A stretch of DNA of 12,749 bases from JBOHPP01 sp050731755 (lineage in GTDB: Bacteria; Methylomirabilota; Methylomirabilia; Rokubacteriales; CSP1-6), in NCBI GenBank assembly GCA_050731755.1, contig JBOHPP010000235.1:1-12749 (forward strand). Direction: 5' to 3'. Positions 12,733-12,749 of the stretch are shown here, in pieces (position 1 is the stretch's first letter; the number at the start of each line of letters is the position of its first letter). Under the pieces are notes generated by a model. That model made no database searches and had not been told where the DNA came from. It worked only from the letters and a program-made list of their open reading frames with translations. The translations under genes were made by a program, and so were the position numbers.

Positions 12733-12749
12733 GTGCCGGGCCGAGGAGC

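Overview
This GC-rich window has short or overlapping gene junctions and no mobile element, tRNA, rRNA or CRISPR array. The gene set is a cbb3-like oxidase, Sox-like carrier proteins, Tat-exported proteins, an ECF sigma/anti-sigma pair, HtpX and the DUF177-bL32 pair. This fits an uncultured, soil- or subsurface-type, respiring Gram-negative bacterium. Candidatus Rokubacteria/Methylomirabilota (NC10) is my best guess, but it is an inference from gene style and no marker in the window settles it.

Layout. Positions 1-10800 hold fifteen consecutive genes, all on the minus strand, so the order of transcription runs from high to low coordinates: ECF sigma factor; zinc-binding anti-sigma factor with a periplasmic CxxCH motif; cupredoxin-like secreted protein; Tat-type calcineurin-like phosphoesterase; SoxA-like monoheme cytochrome c; SoxY-SoxZ fusion; CcoN (all metal ligands present); CcoO fused to two further cytochrome c domains (three hemes); CcoS; a 69-residue FixP_N-like membrane peptide; 35- and 30-residue membrane peptides; a small lipoprotein; a CtaG-family membrane protein; and a second CcoN paralogue that runs off the left edge. 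Positions 10801-10984 hold an ECF-type promoter candidate and a cluster of strong hairpins. HtpX (minus) and DUF177/YceD plus ribosomal protein bL32 (plus) then diverge from a shared region with two good sigma-70-type promoters.

How it may work (inference): the sigma/anti-sigma pair, probably sensing redox or heme state through the CxxCH motif, controls a periplasmic electron-donor module (cupredoxin, SoxA-like cytochrome, SoxYZ carrier, phosphoesterase). That module would feed a three-heme CcoO/P fusion and the CcoN oxidase. The most unusual element is the second CcoN. It aligns without gaps between the later ligand positions (two residues differ earlier), but one histidine of the Cu-B pair is Ala and the second histidine of the helix X HxH motif is Glu. 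It therefore cannot hold the standard cofactor set and may be a repurposed heme-copper oxidase subunit.
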